This document shows positions 51,402 to 60,780 of a stretch of 64,000 bases of DNA, piece by piece. Numbering within the stretch: the stretch's first letter is position 1; each line of letters starts with the position of its first letter. Made by a program: the position numbers and the translations under genes. The notes under the pieces are model-generated. The model was not told the DNA's origin, ran no database searches, and saw only the letters and a program-made list of their open reading frames with translations. The stretch is taken from assembly GCA_951394045.1 (NCBI GenBank), contig OX595999.1:558001-622000 (forward strand). The letters run 5' to 3'. The DNA comes from Nitzschia sp. DOCU1. Taxonomy: Eukaryota; Bacillariophyta; Bacillariophyceae; Bacillariales; Bacillariaceae.

Positions 51402-53024
51402 TTAAAGCCAAAGGAGACTCTTGGCCATGGAAAACAAACTCTTGCTCTCATTGGGTGCTACCTCATCATCCTTTGTCCTTTTCGTAGCGAGCTTGCTGGG
51501 TGGTGTTCCTGACGATGAGTTTGTCGTGGCATCCGTGGCAAAGGACAAGCCTTCGCTAAGAACGGTGTCATCGGTGGCAGTCGCTTTGCTGAGATCAATA
51601 TCGTCGTCCTCATCATCTTCGTCATCAGTGGATGTACTCGGTGAGAGCTTGCTTGGAGAAAATTGGCTGTTGAGTGCTAATAGCACATATTGACGATTTG
51701 TGGCGTCAAGAGTGTCCATCACAGACCAGTCTTCTTGACTCTTTTCCATTTCTCCATCGGATGAATCATTGTCCGAATCAAAAACAAACAAGTGATCATC
51801 TTCGTTCGAGCCCAGTTTCTCCAGCTCTATGCTAACATCAAGCTTGGACTTGTTGTTGTTATTCATTGGCACCGAGGATGCGCTGATATCCGAGCCCATC
51901 TCATGGATATCGCCACTAGAGCCTGGGAATGTGTTCGACCCGACAGTCTGAGTGGCCACTGGAGTTTGTTCTTCCTGCTGCCTTTGCCGGACGGAGCGGT
52001 CCAGCCGGAAGAGACGCTGCAGCTTTTTCCTTGTGAACCGCAGGAGTCTCACAGGAACAGTGCGGCGCTTTGGCTCGGGGGTGGATGCCAGCATCGCTTC
52101 GAGCTGCACCCGGGACGTCTCGGCCAGTTCGAGCCTTCTCAGGAGCTCCTGTTCTCTTTGTCGGACTGCTTCTAGTTCTAACACTGCCCGGGCAAGCTCT
52201 TCTTGTGATTTCTGTTCGGCAAGCTTGGACGCTTCTAGCTCTTTCTGTAGGGCTTCCACACGAGCCTTACTAGGAAAAGCCTCGACAATTTGGACCAACT
52301 TGGCTAGCTGGTCACGAGCCCTCTTGGCAGCGTCCGCGACGTCTAGTCCGCTAGGATTCAATGCCTTCATAGTATCCAGCCGGACATGGAGCCGTTCCAG
52401 ATCTGCTTGACAGGCCTGCACTTGAAACTCGTGATGATCATTGAGTTGCTCAAAGGTGGTTTGCCACTCCACGATGCACTGTTCCATATCACTCAGCAAT
52501 CCTACCCCGATGGATTGGCTTTTGGTGGGAACAATTCTCATAATCTCTTCCTCCAGATTTGCTTCCGGATCAGGGACATCATCCATTGAAGCATCGGGAT
52601 CGGCAACGTGGCAATCCTCCTCCTCATCGTCGTCTTCATGTTCTGACACAAACATAATCTCTCCTTCTTCATCGTCCAAGTGAAGGCCGAAACTGGACGA
52701 TTCAGTGCTGCTACTTTCATCCGCATGCTCTTCCACATAATTCAAGTCGGCCATGGTTTCTAGACGCCGTGCAATGTAATTCTGTGAGCATTGAGTGGCC
52801 ACCAGAGCTTGCTTGGTGAGTCGCGATTCTCGTTGGAGTTGTTCTAGCTCTTCCTTCATGGCCGCAAAGGTTCGAATGGCTTGCAACATGTCCGTGCCAG
52901 TCAGCTCGGTGGCGTCTCTGCCGAGAATCGTCCGAGCGAGTTTTTGAGCATCCCATACTTTGGATCGGAGAGCAATCCACTCCTCGCGGGAGGAAGGACT
53001 TGGAGAATAAGGAGAGTCGGACAT
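51402..53024 (-). CDS. Coiled-coil protein with WDAxxLARxILG block (second family member)
   Basis: 540 residues, single exon, ATG preceded by a CAT-type triplet run. After 15 residues comes EEWIALRSKVWDAQKLARTI followed by LGRDATELTGTDMLQAIRTF, which aligns with the block near the N terminus of the protein at 21720-24632 (shared WDAxxLARxILG, then a helix with LQxIR). An acidic Ser-rich stretch, two coiled-coil regions (about 185-330) and a long acidic, disordered C-terminal third with DDEDDEDDD follow. A short basic stretch RLLRFTRKKLQRLFRLDR lies between. No catalytic motif. Single-exon, cytosolic or nuclear; role unknown. Confidence 0.85.
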   Translation of the reverse strand: MSDSPYSPSPSSREEWIALRSKVWDAQKLARTILGRDATELTGTDMLQAIRTFAAMKEELEQLQRESRLTKQALVATQCSQNYIARRLETMADLNYVEEHADESSSTESSSFGLHLDDEEGEIMFVSEHEDDDEEEDCHVADPDASMDDVPDPEANLEEEIMRIVPTKSQSIGVGLLSDMEQCIVEWQTTFEQLNDHHEFQVQACQADLERLHVRLDTMKALNPSGLDVADAAKRARDQLAKLVQIVEAFPSKARVEALQKELEASKLAEQKSQEELARAVLELEAVRQREQELLRRLELAETSRVQLEAMLASTPEPKRRTVPVRLLRFTRKKLQRLFRLDRSVRQRQQEEQTPVATQTVGSNTFPGSSGDIHEMGSDISASSVPMNNNNKSKLDVSIELEKLGSNEDDHLFVFDSDNDSSDGEMEKSQEDWSVMDTLDATNRQYVLLALNSQFSPSKLSPSTSTDDEDDEDDDIDLSKATATDDTVLSEGLSFATDATTNSSSGTPPSKLATKRTKDDEVAPNESKSLFSMAKSLLWL

Positions 53025-54185
53025 GATGATGATGAGGAGGAGGAGGATGGGAGAGGTGCGGAAATGTGGAGAGGAAAGGGTCGAAGAACTTTGCCGTGAT
53101 GGATCGGAATTTTACCACCAGCGGGGGCAATCCAAGACGCTAGAGAGTAAGACAAACGATACTGCTGTGTCTACAACGCCAGAGATAACAACAACGTGCA
53201 ATGATGATGGTCGGATGCTGTCAAATAGACAACGGGAAGGTGAGTGTGATGGTTGATGGCTCCAATCAAAACACAAAATCTCACAGTTGATCGTTATCTT
53301 CCATTGCGGCGCGCCCTGCTGCCATGGCTTTGAGTGGGGAGGCCGCCCCGCCGCCGTTGACGGCTCCGCCAGTCCTGTTGGGCGAAATTTCCGCGAAACG
53401 ATGCGGGCTCGTTTCCATTAAGAACGCGGACATACCCATGACAACGACAATACCGAAGAAATATCTTACACGATTTGATTGGTGGGAATAGCGGGCGGGC
53501 GCGTGTGTTTCGATCGATTTGAAAAATTTGGGGAATAGGGAATCTCTTTGTTAAGAAATTTTTGGCCATGCGCCATATGATTCGTGTCATGCTTCGCACG
53601 ATCGCCTACCGTATTGCCCCATCGTGCGTACGTACGTGCCAAAAGCGAACAGATAGCGAGAGAAAGTTCAATTTCGGAGCATGGGCAGGCTGTTCTAGGC
53701 CTATGGAAAGTCCCCATCATGACTCAAGTCCACCCCATCTATTTAACGCCCAAGAACTTTCCTATTCCCATCGTGACATCAGACTGAACCACTCACTCGT
53801 CCCCCACATCATCACCATCATGCCAGAGCACAAGATTTTCTGTGGGGCACGAGTGTCTGGCCCGTCGACCGTTTGTACCATTTCCGCTTTGGGCCATTTC
53901 GCTTTCGGAACGTAGTGATCCTACTGGGAAGTAGGGGGCGGGAAGCATGCGAATTTGGCGCTTGAGAACCAGTTTGGTTGATTGATTGGCCTGTAGAAGT
54001 ACGTCAATTTTGTACCAGAGAACACAATATGGGAAACCCGCTCTCTCCTGTCCCAGTTTTCTTCGACGGCTTCCGTTCGATCGTTGTTATTGCGGCAAAA
54101 GCCTCAAAAAGCGCATTTCATTGTCAAAAGGCGAACGCCTTCGTAACTACATTGTAACACTTTCATTTGCTTTACTGCAGCTCTC
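53025..54185. other. Divergent spacer, no supported gene
   Basis: About 1.2 kb between the starts of the coiled-coil gene and the DUF6824 gene. A plus-strand frame of 117 codons at 53562 has no recognisable features. A short CGTACGTACG palindrome lies at about 53626-53635. Confidence 0.45.
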
Positions 54186-55235
54186 ATGCCATCAATGAAC
54201 ATGGATAGAACCGTCGCAAGGGATAGGACCACCGGAGACATCGAGGATGGTTATCTTTTGTTGATGCTGAAAGGTAGCAAGGTTGACAAAGAGGCCTTGG
54301 CAAAATCGACCTCGTCCCGATCAAAATCGTCGGGTAGACCTAAATGTCCTCCAAAGGCAATGGAGACGACAATGAGAGAGCGGGAGATTCTGTTCCATGA
54401 CAGACTCCGTGAGTATAAGCTCTTGGAATTGTTGCGCTCACAAAACGAAGAACGCATGCGCTATCTGTATCCTCGTACGAGCCTGAATTCGGGCCTCGTG
54501 GTAACCAGTATGGAGCTGCGCAATTATCTCAACAACCTGGCGGTTGCTAATGGTGCTCCTGGCAATTCCTTGTCGTACCACCTGGGCTCGGATGAGCTGC
54601 TGCATCGACGAGACCTGTTCCAGCAAGGTTCCGCCGCAATCCGAGCGGCAGTCGCTGAAGCCGCTGTCAGCCGCCAGCTCGGGCTATTGCGCCCGCTGAG
54701 CACGCTCGAGAGAGCCACCAAGCCCAAGACGAACGTGTGTATTACCCCACCCCTTCCGTCCTCTCCCATCGCCAATCGCGATTCTCAAGATTTTTCTTCT
54801 TCATTGACTTCGTTACCCACTCTGGTACCGACCAGTGATAAGATCCCACTTCCGCAGTGGTTCAAGGAGTCCAAAACCACGGTGGTGATTGGAAAGGGCC
54901 ACTTGCCCCGAAAGACCCCCGGCAACCATTTGCTTCGAAAGATGGTAACTGAGAGGCTCGATGACTATCGACAAACCAACCGAAGAGGCCGAGCACTCAT
55001 TGTCTCGGACATTTACACTGCCTTCCAGTTGCTCAACAAGGATGGAAGGTACTTTGGTAACTTCACCGAAGACGGGGAATGGTATGAAGCCAAGGAGCAC
55101 TCCGCTCGAGATAAGATTGCCGCTACTTTCAGAGACTGCCTCAGTCATCTCTACAAGTCGAGCACCAAGAGTAAGGTCGATAAGCGACGAAAGAGAAAGG
55201 CTGAGGCAGCTCGAGAAGAGAGCGACAGCAACTAA
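54186..55235 (+). CDS. DUF6824 diatom protein
   Basis: 349 residues, single exon. The C-terminal 115 residues carry the DUF6824 pattern widespread in diatoms: TTVVIGKGHLPRKTPGNHLL then RKMVTERLDDY, a helix ending SDIYTAFQ, GRYF, DGEWYEAKEHSARDKI and a last helix AATFRDCLSHLY. The usual DVL(C/L)GRG opening is changed to VVIGKG. A basic tail KVDKRRKRKAEAAR could be a nuclear localisation signal. The N-terminal 230 residues are less conserved, with a helix-rich part REREILFHDRLREYKLLELL followed by a Ser/Pro-rich linker. The family's function is not established; many members combine it with basic tails, and a nuclear role is often assumed. Confidence 0.85.
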   Translation: MPSMNMDRTVARDRTTGDIEDGYLLLMLKGSKVDKEALAKSTSSRSKSSGRPKCPPKAMETTMREREILFHDRLREYKLLELLRSQNEERMRYLYPRTSLNSGLVVTSMELRNYLNNLAVANGAPGNSLSYHLGSDELLHRRDLFQQGSAAIRAAVAEAAVSRQLGLLRPLSTLERATKPKTNVCITPPLPSSPIANRDSQDFSSSLTSLPTLVPTSDKIPLPQWFKESKTTVVIGKGHLPRKTPGNHLLRKMVTERLDDYRQTNRRGRALIVSDIYTAFQLLNKDGRYFGNFTEDGEWYEAKEHSARDKIAATFRDCLSHLYKSSTKSKVDKRRKRKAEAAREESDSN

Positions 55236-55809
55236 GAAGCATGCTACATCCATGGCTGGCGATTGCGCTGCATTCGGCTCTGCTTGCTTGCCTAAAAGTA
55301 CCAAGGATCAAGTCGTTCCTCGTAGATGGTACACTCGTGTGCATACAACTACTATCGCTGCATATTAATGCAGCAAGGAATAGCTGGGTTTGTCGGGGCA
55401 CAAACCAGGCACAATTGTCCCTCGCGGACGTGCGTGCCATCGACTTTCTATACTACGCACTTTTTGTATAATTGCATACTAGCGCGCTACATTTGCTACA
55501 TATTGCGATTCTCTCAAGTATGTAGTGTCGAAAGATTGAGTTGTGAAAGTCATGAGCCACTCCGGATGGATTCAGTCATAGCTCACTAATACAAAAACTA
55601 GCCGTCGGAGCTACTGGCCTGGTAGTCTACAATCCCACAACAAGAACAACAAAAGTTGGCATCATTATTCTTTCTAAGCGATGGTTAATATTACTCACTG
55701 TGCCATAATATCCAACAACAAGCGGCATTCATTGTTTGGGCTTACTCCATATATAGTAGTTCACAATAACGAGCACCACAACCCCTACGATGATGCTGTC
55801 TTACCTCAG
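55236..55809. other. Spacer between convergent genes
   Basis: About 570 bp, AT-rich, holding the two 3' ends. No gene seen. Confidence 0.5.
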
Positions 55810-56985
55810 TTAAACCTCAAAAACGCATGCCGTAAGCATCATGGCTCCTAGCGCGGCTCCCAGGAAGGAAGCCAATGAGGTAGAAGTATGAACGGCACCA
55901 TCAGCAGCAGGGGGCTCTGTTGCTGTTGGGGAAGGGGGGTCTGTTTTGATGGCATCAAGAGGAGGGGCAGATTCCTCAGGGGTCGAACCATCCGTTGTCG
56001 TAGAATCATCAGGGGTTGAACCTCCAGTAACATCAGGGGTCGAACCATCATCGGTGACAACATCATCATCAGTAACGGCATCATCAACAGGACATCCATC
56101 GACATCTGAATCCCATTCCTTTGAAAAAAAGAGTTCCAACTTTGAAGTGGGCCACTCTTTCACGCAGGTGCTTCCGACTTGGGTTCCGGTTGCTTGGTCA
56201 TCAAAGTTCTCACAGTCGAAATCGAAACAATATCTATTCGTATCTGTGGAATTCACCCCAGTATAATTCGCCATGGTGCAAGAGTTGCAGTAGGTGTCAC
56301 CGAGCGCCATGGTGCAAGTCTCTGCGTATCCGTATTGATCGTAACTGTACTTGAAACAGACCGGCGGAGGGTTTTCTGCAAAAACCGGTTTATAAAAGAA
56401 AGAAGCACAAACCTCAAAGTCTTGAGATTTATATCCGTAGTACGTGATATTTCCTTCCATTACCACGTTGAAATTGTAAGAGAAGCAAAACTTGGTCTCC
56501 GCTAACATGTCTTGGCAATAACAGTTCTCCTCACCAACATACGAGCAAGACAATTTACCCATGTATGTCGTTGGGTCAACTTGGCTGCAATCACACTCGC
56601 CACCGATGTAGCTAGCAAAGTAGTCGCAATAGGCCTGAAGTCGACGGTCCGTTCCATGATGTTCCCCTTCGACTGTAGAAAAGTCACCAACAGCATCGTT
56701 CGATTGATAGGCCAACAAACCGACATCTGCTTCCACCGCGTCTTTGTTGTTGTTGACATGATCATGCTTTTGAGCAATGCTCAATGGATTCAATCTATTC
56801 TGTTCTGCTACCAGGTTTGTTGTTTGGCCAGTGTAGGAGGAGAAGAGTTCCTGGCCAAGCCTGCGGATGCGCGCTTGTCGTCCTTGCTTGCCAAACAACC
56901 GCTTTCCCGCACGGGCAGCGTCCGTCCTCGTTGAACTACCAGACAGGATCTGGGCCAAGATGGCCGATGACACAACCAGTTTCAT
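55810..56985 (-). CDS. Cys-rich secreted protein, probably GPI-anchored
   Basis: 391 residues from the ATG at 56985, chosen because MKLVVSSAILAQILSGSSTRTDA is a signal peptide; the upstream frame starts with TTG. A propeptide-like basic stretch (RAGKRLFGKQGRQARIRRLG) is followed by about 190 residues with some 20 cysteines (for example ECDCSQ, NCYCQDM, YCNSCTM) and several N-glycosylation sites. A Ser/Thr/Pro/Asp stalk with repeated GSTPD units comes next, and the C terminus is a hydrophobic segment SLASFLGAALGAMMLTACVF after a small-residue region: a typical GPI-attachment signal. It is likely a cell-surface or frustule-associated protein. No known domain is recognised. Confidence 0.8.
   Translation of the reverse strand: MKLVVSSAILAQILSGSSTRTDAARAGKRLFGKQGRQARIRRLGQELFSSYTGQTTNLVAEQNRLNPLSIAQKHDHVNNNKDAVEADVGLLAYQSNDAVGDFSTVEGEHHGTDRRLQAYCDYFASYIGGECDCSQVDPTTYMGKLSCSYVGEENCYCQDMLAETKFCFSYNFNVVMEGNITYYGYKSQDFEVCASFFYKPVFAENPPPVCFKYSYDQYGYAETCTMALGDTYCNSCTMANYTGVNSTDTNRYCFDFDCENFDDQATGTQVGSTCVKEWPTSKLELFFSKEWDSDVDGCPVDDAVTDDDVVTDDGSTPDVTGGSTPDDSTTTDGSTPEESAPPLDAIKTDPPSPTATEPPAADGAVHTSTSLASFLGAALGAMMLTACVFEV
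55976..56046 (-). repeat. GSTPD minisatellite in the stalk of the surface protein
   Basis: Three copies of TCAGGGGTYGAACC start at 55976, 56009 and 56033, spaced 33 and 24 bp, all in frame, coding GSTPD/E units. Confidence 0.8.
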
Positions 56986-57334
56986 GGTCTGCCGTTCTTG
57001 TTGATCGCAAGGTAACGTTGACTGCTGCAAATGTTGGGAATGAAAAGGGCATCTTGCTTCTTTGCACCGCCACCATTTCGGCGATTTTAGGAAGCGAGAG
57101 ATATTCTGTGGTGGTGTCATAGTATGTGATGCACCTCTTCCGAATGGGAATTGACATGCCAAGGCGAACCTGGTAGCGTACTATTACGTATAGTACTGGT
57201 ACTCCTATTGAGTACAGGCCGGTACATAGCGGTTTTGGCGAAGGTGGGGAGCGTGGCGCACCCATGTCTCGGCCAGTCACGTTTGAGTCGTGGGCTGGTG
57301 GAGAATCTTCGTTTGCGTTTGTCGCGATGACGAA
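56986..57334. other. Divergent spacer with TAC/GTA motifs
   Basis: Between the surface protein and CDP-DAG synthase starts. It contains CGTACTATTACGTATAGTACTGGTACTCC at 57177-57205, in two overlapping palindromic halves. No gene. Confidence 0.5.
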
Positions 57335-59002
57335 ATGACGACGATGAAGTTGCGTCGTCTTTCTACAGCACATGTCATACTTTTTGGCCAGACGCCCGAC
57401 CTATCCTTGTTTCTATCATCATCTTTTCAGACGACGATTGCTTCCCAAAACATGGCATCCTCTGGAATGCGGCAACGCCGCAAGCAGCAGCAGCAGTTGG
57501 ATCCCCTAGGAGAGGACGACTTTGCTGTTGACAATCACGAATCCGTGACTCAACTGCCCGTTATGGACTTGATGAGCGGTGAGGAGATGACAGAACGAAC
57601 TCCCATCCCCACGGCGGATTCTACCAAGGAATTACCCAAGCAAAAGTACGCAGTGAATCCAACGTTGTCATCATCTTCTACTTCGAGCATCGCAATGTCG
57701 GGCAAGGAAGTCGCCAAGGACGAATCTAGAGCCAGAAAAATGATGACTCGGGTCCTAAGTGGGGCGGGAATGATTGGGGTATTTTGTACTTGTGTTTATA
57801 GTGGGCATCTCTATGTTTGTATGATTGTGGCCTTGTCCGAGTTTTTGTTGTTTCGAGAGCTCGTCAAGGTCCGCTACAATGCATACTACTCCACCATTCA
57901 AGATACGATTCCCCTCTTTCGAACGACACAGTGGATGTGGTTCTTTGTCGCCATCTTTTATACCTACGGAGACTTTGTGAATGAGGTCATTCAAAACAAT
58001 GCTCATTTGCACTATATGGCGCCATCAGCGCAGCATCTCTTGACCTATTGTGCCTTTGCCTTGTATAGTGGAACTTTTGTTTTGACGATTGCCACCATGC
58101 AGACCGGCCACATCAAGTTTCAGCTGAATCAGTTCTGTTGGACAATTGTCGTGCTATGTTTGACTGTGGGTCAAATGAAGTATATCATGCACAATATCTT
58201 CAATGGCTTGTTCTGGTTCACCTTTCCTTTTCTGCTGGTCGTGGTCAATGATATCATGGCGTACGTCTCTGGAATTACATGTGGACGCAAATTTATTCAG
58301 CGACCATTCATCAAGTTTTCTCCCAACAAGACATGGGAAGGTTTTATTGGAGGGGGTATATTTACAATGATTGCCGCGTGGTATCTGAGTCGAGCTTTGG
58401 CGCAGTACCCTTGGATGACATGTCCAACCAACGAATTTCGACTAGCGCCGCCTCGACTGGAGTGTGAGAACCATCACATCTTTCTACAGGCACAGTCCGT
58501 CATTCCGGATCAGATCTTTGAAATATTACCTATTCAAATTGTCAAATTGATCCCGGGTATTGTCGAGTATTGTTCAGTCAAGGACTTGACAACTGGCGTT
58601 GTAAAGGCTGGCTTGGAGCGATGCATTTCAGGAGAACCCACCCATACCTTTCATCATGTTGAATTCGTGTTGAAGAATGTCTATCCCATTCAGATTCACG
58701 CCTTGTGGCTGGGATTCTTCGCCTCTGTGGTGGCGCCGTTTGGAGGTTTCCTGGCAAGTGCGATCAAGCGAGCGTATGGAATCAAGGATTTTGACTCGCT
58801 TATTCCCGGGCATGGAGGCGTAACGGACCGGTTAGACTGTCAATTCCTCATGGCGCTGTGTACTTGGGTGCACTACAATACATTTGTCAAGCTGGCCACA
58901 GTCAGCGTACCCAAACTCATCTACATGTACCAAATGTTAAGCGACGCGGAAAAGAAAGCATTTGTCGAGAGTCTCAGAAAGTCTATGCATGTCCGAGTCT
59001 AG
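57335..59002 (+). CDS. CDP-diacylglycerol synthase (phosphatidate cytidylyltransferase)
   Basis: 555 residues from the first ATG (the frame upstream begins with GTG). The N-terminal 125 residues are polar. About eight hydrophobic helices follow. Family motifs are clear: CGRKFIQRPFIKFSPNKTWE with GFIGGG after it, and the C-terminal signature SAIKRAYGIKDFDSLIPGHG followed by GVTDRLDC, which contains the metal- and CTP-binding Asp residues (KDF, DRLD). The enzyme makes CDP-diacylglycerol from phosphatidic acid and CTP, the precursor of phosphatidylinositol, phosphatidylglycerol and cardiolipin. The long form with LIPGHGG is the eukaryotic ER type. An alternative start is MASSGMRQRRK about 40 codons later. 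Confidence 0.95.
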   Translation: MTTMKLRRLSTAHVILFGQTPDLSLFLSSSFQTTIASQNMASSGMRQRRKQQQQLDPLGEDDFAVDNHESVTQLPVMDLMSGEEMTERTPIPTADSTKELPKQKYAVNPTLSSSSTSSIAMSGKEVAKDESRARKMMTRVLSGAGMIGVFCTCVYSGHLYVCMIVALSEFLLFRELVKVRYNAYYSTIQDTIPLFRTTQWMWFFVAIFYTYGDFVNEVIQNNAHLHYMAPSAQHLLTYCAFALYSGTFVLTIATMQTGHIKFQLNQFCWTIVVLCLTVGQMKYIMHNIFNGLFWFTFPFLLVVVNDIMAYVSGITCGRKFIQRPFIKFSPNKTWEGFIGGGIFTMIAAWYLSRALAQYPWMTCPTNEFRLAPPRLECENHHIFLQAQSVIPDQIFEILPIQIVKLIPGIVEYCSVKDLTTGVVKAGLERCISGEPTHTFHHVEFVLKNVYPIQIHALWLGFFASVVAPFGGFLASAIKRAYGIKDFDSLIPGHGGVTDRLDCQFLMALCTWVHYNTFVKLATVSVPKLIYMYQMLSDAEKKAFVESLRKSMHVRV

Positions 59003-59185
59003 AAGGCGAAAATGAGTGCAATCATTTCATTAGTCAGACCTTTGATAGAATCTAGCTACATTAGGAGTACTAGTCGCTCGCGAATCTCAAATTTCCCACC
59101 GTAGCGTTGCTGCCTCAAGTCGGTTCAAATGAAACCAAATTTGCTAGCACGAATGACAGGCGACCATTTCATGCGTTGTGGAAGA

Positions 59186-60016
59186 TTACATTTTCGTGTG
59201 CACAAACGTGGCACCGACAATGACTGGATCACCTTTAATAATCTTGCTAATCCGCAAACTTCCAGGGCCGGCATCTTCCAGATAGAGTTGTTGGTAGAGA
59301 TTGGGAGGGGCCTGTTGCGCTTCCACGTTGCGGACATTGACGGCTCGAAAATCGGCGTCACTGCCCGCATCTACAAGGGTTTTCCTTCCAGCTACTAGCG
59401 GTGACTCCACCTCTAATCGAAAGGGTGGCCGAATCCGCAATGTGTTGGGATCGTCTTCTACGATCCCAGAGGAGAGCCACGTTTTAGTCGGGCCCAAAAT
59501 TCCGTCAGTTAAAAGTTGTGCGATTCGTCCTTCACCTACAATGGGAGTTGCAGCAGATCCGGCCAATTGGTAGGACGTTGGGCGTAAAGGTGGGGGAAGT
59601 TGTAGCAGAGGCGAAAACTTGTCGTCCTTGATGGACCAAATCAATTTCCATTTGCCATCTATCCGGTCCGTGAGGGATTTGCTGCTTTGTTGGGGTTGAG
59701 TGGCAATTAATTTCTCTATGTAATTCAAAACCGTGTCATCGCTGGCCTTGGACTGGATAGCTTTCAACAAAGCTTGTCGTTCCGAGGACGAAGGTAGCTC
59801 TTGTGCAAAGGCCGGTTTGCTTTTGGAAGTCAGACAGAACCCGCTTGTTGTGGTCGCAATGCCCACGGAGACAATTCCTTGCTCAAGCCACTGTCGGCGC
59901 CCAATGACGGAGCCATTCGCGTGCTCCACTGGGGTTCTCTGGCTGAGTTGCAAGGCAAGGGCAAACCTTGTGTCAACAGACAATATCAAAGTCGATAAAA
60001 GGAGAAAAGATATCAT
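59186..60016 (-). CDS. PAP/fibrillin plastid-lipid-associated protein
   Basis: 276 residues from the ATG that begins MISFLLLSTLILSVDTRFAL, a good signal peptide; an in-frame ATG 59 codons upstream would bury it. The PAP/fibrillin domain follows: LLKAIQSKASDDTVLNYIEK, then DGKWKLIWS, a run of beta strands (GRIAQLLTDGILGPTKTWLS, TLRIRPPFRLEVES) and the closing LYLEDAGPGSLRISKIIKGD. The order and the GKWKLIWS motif match the lipocalin-like fibrillin fold, which binds lipids in plastoglobules and thylakoids. The presequence fits import into a complex plastid, though the phenylalanine usual at the cleavage site in diatoms is not obvious. Confidence 0.82.
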   Translation of the reverse strand: MISFLLLSTLILSVDTRFALALQLSQRTPVEHANGSVIGRRQWLEQGIVSVGIATTTSGFCLTSKSKPAFAQELPSSSERQALLKAIQSKASDDTVLNYIEKLIATQPQQSSKSLTDRIDGKWKLIWSIKDDKFSPLLQLPPPLRPTSYQLAGSAATPIVGEGRIAQLLTDGILGPTKTWLSSGIVEDDPNTLRIRPPFRLEVESPLVAGRKTLVDAGSDADFRAVNVRNVEAQQAPPNLYQQLYLEDAGPGSLRISKIIKGDPVIVGATFVHTKM

Positions 60017-60780
60017 GACGAATGAGTCGTGAGTGCCCTTTCGAAAACCAATACTATTTCCGGTCGAATTTCCTTCTTGTCGCGACGAAATGGCTTTGAG
60101 TAACAAACTTGCCGCTTTGCCAGTACTGGTAGTTTGTCGCCTTCCATGGTCGGCATCTTTCCACTTGCGGTGGAAGGTCCCTTTTCTTCTCATTCGTTTT
60201 TCTCACTGTTTCGACCAATGACGTGTTCATCAGTCACGAATTGGTTCAATCATGGACTGAAAGAACTTTGGGTCAGAAGTCCGTTTGCTCCAGTTAGTCA
60301 ATTCTATCACAACGTCGTCGTCTCGTCGACAAGCGGTATACAGGTCGTATTGGTCATCTCTACTAGTAGTACGGATGATGACCCTACTGTCCAGAATTGC
60401 CTCTCCTTGAAAGGAGTGTTTTGTCGGTAATCAGCGTCCTAGCATTAAAAAGCGCCATCCAAGCTTGCTGTCGAGAGCCGAAAAGCAAAAACCAGCGGGT
60501 TGGTGGATGAAACGCCTTGATTTGCAAGCCACTTTGTGTCGCGACGAAGCAGTGCAACGCTTGCGGGATCTTCATAACGCCGATGACTAGAGCTGCCAAG
60601 ACACGGAAGAAAGACTGGTGAAACACGCAGCCTACCCGAGTAACAAATTGACAAGAACTCTGGAGGACATCAGCGAGGAGAATGTGGCCTAGTAAAGCAA
60701 GTATTTGTTTTTTGCCTCGTTCCGTTCAAGAGTTTTGGTAGAAATGATATCTCCCCGCATTCCTTTAACTTGTTTGGTGG
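60017..60780. other. Spacer, no supported gene
   Basis: About 760 bp between the fibrillin gene start and the MYND gene end. Short open frames are featureless. GCCAGTACTGGTAG occurs at about 60119-60132. Confidence 0.45.

Noticed and set aside
53562..53915. 117-codon plus-strand frame
   Set aside because: Composition unlike neighbouring genes and no recognisable features.
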